The notes below the pieces were generated by a model. That model worked only from the letters and a program-made list of their open reading frames with translations. It was not told where the DNA came from and ran no database searches. The position numbers and the translations under genes are program-made. Of a stretch of 64,000 bases of DNA, positions 62,436 to 64,000 are shown in pieces. Position 1 is the stretch's first letter; each line of letters begins with the position of its first letter. The DNA is taken from assembly GCF_016808335.1 (NCBI RefSeq), contig NC_053153.1, positions 27,886,090-27,950,089 of the forward strand, written 5' to 3'. The DNA comes from Panicum virgatum. Lineage: Eukaryota; Streptophyta; Magnoliopsida; Poales; Poaceae.

Positions 62436-64000
62436 ATGGGTCGCGAGAAGAGGAAGGGAAAGGAAGTTGTGGTCGAGAAGCCCGCTCGCAAGCGGACTCG
62501 TGCAGAGAAGGAGGCCGAGAGGGCCGAGATGGTGGCCAAGGCCGCCGAGGAGCAGGCGTCAGGCCGTGCTCGCCCGTTCGCGATCAGGGATCCGCCCGCC
62601 AGGGGCAGGGCCAGAGGCAGGGGTATGGGCAGAGTCAGAGGTGCCAGGGCCACCAGAGCCGCGACAGCAGCAGCAGCAGCGACAGATTCAGATGGTTCTG
62701 ACTTAGAGGCAGCACAGTCAGAGGGGCAGAGTTCTCCACAGCAGTCGTCTGAGGGAGGTTCCCCGCCAGCGACAGAGCGTCGCACTGGACCGAGGACTCG
62801 GGGAGGACACCAGCCACAGGAGCCCCGCAGGTCAGCAGCAGCAGCAGCAGCAGCTCGCAGAGCCGAGGCCCTAGAGGCCGAGCGCGCAGTGTTCCATATG
62901 GACACTGTTGTGCGTCTGGAGATAGGTGTGATGCTCCAGAACTTGACCCGAGCCAATGCGGCCAAGGTCAAGAGGCTCAGGTGGAGTGTTGAGGAGGAGG
63001 TCTGGTTCCCAGTGACCCAAGACAGCAGAGTCGACAGGAGGTTCTGGACTCTGCTACAGGCCAGCTTCTACGAGACTTACCAGCGGAGGGGCCACCGGAT
63101 CTTCCCGCACAGGGTACTTGACTGGGTCTCACTGAGGACAGCCGCAGGGGGAGCAGACGTGAGAGCACACTTCGCTCACTTCAGAGGACTGCCCAGGCTG
63201 CTAGAGATGGAGCAGAACCGTTATATCGAGGACTGGGTCAAAGTGTTCTACACCACAGCTTGGATAGCACCTGAGCGCAGAGCCATGCACTTCATGTTTG
63301 GAGGGCAGGACTTTGGATTGTCAAGGGCGACCATTGCTGGTATACTTGGAGTTGACCTGGTCGACGTCTCGTTGCACGAGAGGGTTTACCGAGACTCAGA
63401 TCCACCCCGCAGGGCGATGGTTGGTGGGATTGCTCCTTCTCACGAGGCGATCTCTCAGTGCTTCCGCCAGCCGTTCCCAGCCTCTTACGCCAGAGTGCCG
63501 AGCTTGCTGACTCCAGAGGCATATGCTATTCACATGGCACTCCGGAGGACTCTGTTACCGAGGACTGGCTACCCAGAGGGGTTCACAGGTTTGCAGCAGC
63601 TCTTGCTCCTACACATCCTCACTCACGAGCCATTTGATTTAGTTGACTTTATTCTGGCTGAGATCGAGAATGTGATCGCTGATGGGATGGGTGTGGTGCG
63701 ACAGTTTCCTTATGGGCACTGGATCAGTTACATATGCTCTACGATAGTGCCAGCAGAGTCACCCATCAGCGCCCCTTACCGTCACGACGAGGCTCCCAGG
63801 TTCCCTGTCTACCGACCCACAGCTCCACAGGACAGGAGGAGGGGCAGACACACAGACAGAGCTGCGATGGCACGACTGTCACCAGAGGTACAGGCACGAG
63901 TGGCAGAGGAGGATGAGGCACTCCTGGCAGCCGAGCCACAGCTTCCCGGGGGAGATGATGAGATTCACTGGTCTGAGCTTGAGTCAGACTCCTCCGAGGA
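62436..64000 (+). CDS. Element E extra ORF after pol, runs off the window
   Basis: ATG 62436 opens at least 521 codons without a stop to the window edge. The N-terminus is strongly basic (MGREKRKGKEVVVEKPARK) with nuclear-localisation character, then an Arg/Gly-rich stretch (RGRARGRGMGRVRGARATR) and a Ser/Gln/Glu linker. The globular part has FYTTAWIAPERRAMHFMFGG, ATIAGILGVD, LRRTLLPRTGYPEGFTG, and LLLLHILTHEPFDLVDFIL. The overall pattern (F..T, F.FG, ILG/LLG, helical LL..HI) recalls the accessory proteins of A and C, by pattern only. No signal peptide or membrane segment is visible, so the 'envelope-like' label used for SIRE elements is not supported here. The C-terminal visible end is acidic. 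Confidence 0.75.
   Translation, partial: MGREKRKGKEVVVEKPARKRTRAEKEAERAEMVAKAAEEQASGRARPFAIRDPPARGRARGRGMGRVRGARATRAATAAAAATDSDGSDLEAAQSEGQSSPQQSSEGGSPPATERRTGPRTRGGHQPQEPRRSAAAAAAARRAEALEAERAVFHMDTVVRLEIGVMLQNLTRANAAKVKRLRWSVEEEVWFPVTQDSRVDRRFWTLLQASFYETYQRRGHRIFPHRVLDWVSLRTAAGGADVRAHFAHFRGLPRLLEMEQNRYIEDWVKVFYTTAWIAPERRAMHFMFGGQDFGLSRATIAGILGVDLVDVSLHERVYRDSDPPRRAMVGGIAPSHEAISQCFRQPFPASYARVPSLLTPEAYAIHMALRRTLLPRTGYPEGFTGLQQLLLLHILTHEPFDLVDFILAEIENVIADGMGVVRQFPYGHWISYICSTIVPAESPISAPYRHDEAPRFPVYRPTAPQDRRRGRHTDRAAMARLSPEVQARVAEEDEALLAAEPQLPGGDDEIHWSELESDSSE

Larger units (their letters stand above)
53954..64000 (+). mobile_element. Element E: SIRE/Maximus-type Ty1/copia element, 3' end outside window
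   Basis: The 5' LTR 53954-55633 is followed by PBS, gag, pol and an additional ORF after pol. Pol has the copia order PR-INT-RT-RNase H. Both gag and pol are open without internal stops, making this the best-preserved element in the window. The 3' LTR is not reached, so age cannot be judged. Confidence 0.85.

Overview
The window is plant nuclear DNA from a grass, most likely a panicoid. The evidence is the mix of Athila-like, Tekay/Del-like and SIRE/Maximus-like LTR retrotransposons, CACTA, Stowaway, hAT and Mutator-type elements, and a MATH-BTB gene of the type expanded in grasses. Almost all of it is nested transposable elements. The only gene-like host sequences are a MATH-BTB locus (about 31.0-33.9 kb) and a decayed B3-domain fragment (14.5-15.8 kb). 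No rRNA, tRNA gene or CRISPR array is visible. Element names A-H are my own labels.

Layout. (1) 1-4857: element A, minus strand, an Athila-like non-autonomous element with two LTRs and one accessory ORF; it sits inside the 3' LTR of B. (2) 4858-about 14250: element B, minus strand, a decayed Tekay/Del-type chromovirus with gag-pol and two tandem paralogous ORFs (P2, P1) between PBS and gag. (3) About 14.2-23.3 kb: B3 pseudogene, a short tandem repeat, and a CACTA-derived region with a broken Transposase_24-type gene. Two of its introns hold an Athila LTR remnant (F, TSD CTTGC) and a foldback Mutator-type MITE (TSD TTTCAAATA). (4) 23.3-29.7 kb: element G, two diverged copies of an LTR plus accessory ORF arranged tail to tail as a roughly 5.2-kb inverted repeat; the left arm carries a 159-bp hAT MITE. 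(5) 29.7-34.9 kb: TE scraps, then a MATH-BTB-BTB gene and a BTB fragment. (6) 34.9-37.0 kb: a CACTA inside a Stowaway-like MITE, then LTR fragment H. (7) 37045-52584: element C, minus strand, Athila-like, with gag-PR and an accessory ORF but no RT/RNase H/integrase. Its protease is split by element D, a 5.7-kb putative solo LTR with perfect TSD. (8) 52.6-53.95 kb: LTR fragment and a hairpin. (9) 53954-64000: element E, plus strand, a SIRE-type copia element with open gag and pol and an extra ORF running off the window.

The most interesting themes are these. G's accessory ORF begins with a near-copy of the histone H3 tail (ARTKLTARKST). In A, C and E an extra ORF is preceded by a second copy of the kind of promoter found in that element's own LTR (characteristic palindromes, then a TATA-like box). 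In B, a strong splice donor follows the PBS and three ORF starts sit directly after CAG|ATGGCT acceptor-like sites. P1/P2 show a pattern reminiscent of a dsRNA-binding fold. A 17-bp poly(A) micro-insertion with 14-bp duplication shifts the MATH-BTB start. Everything is read by eye; homology statements rest on recognisable motifs, not database searches.
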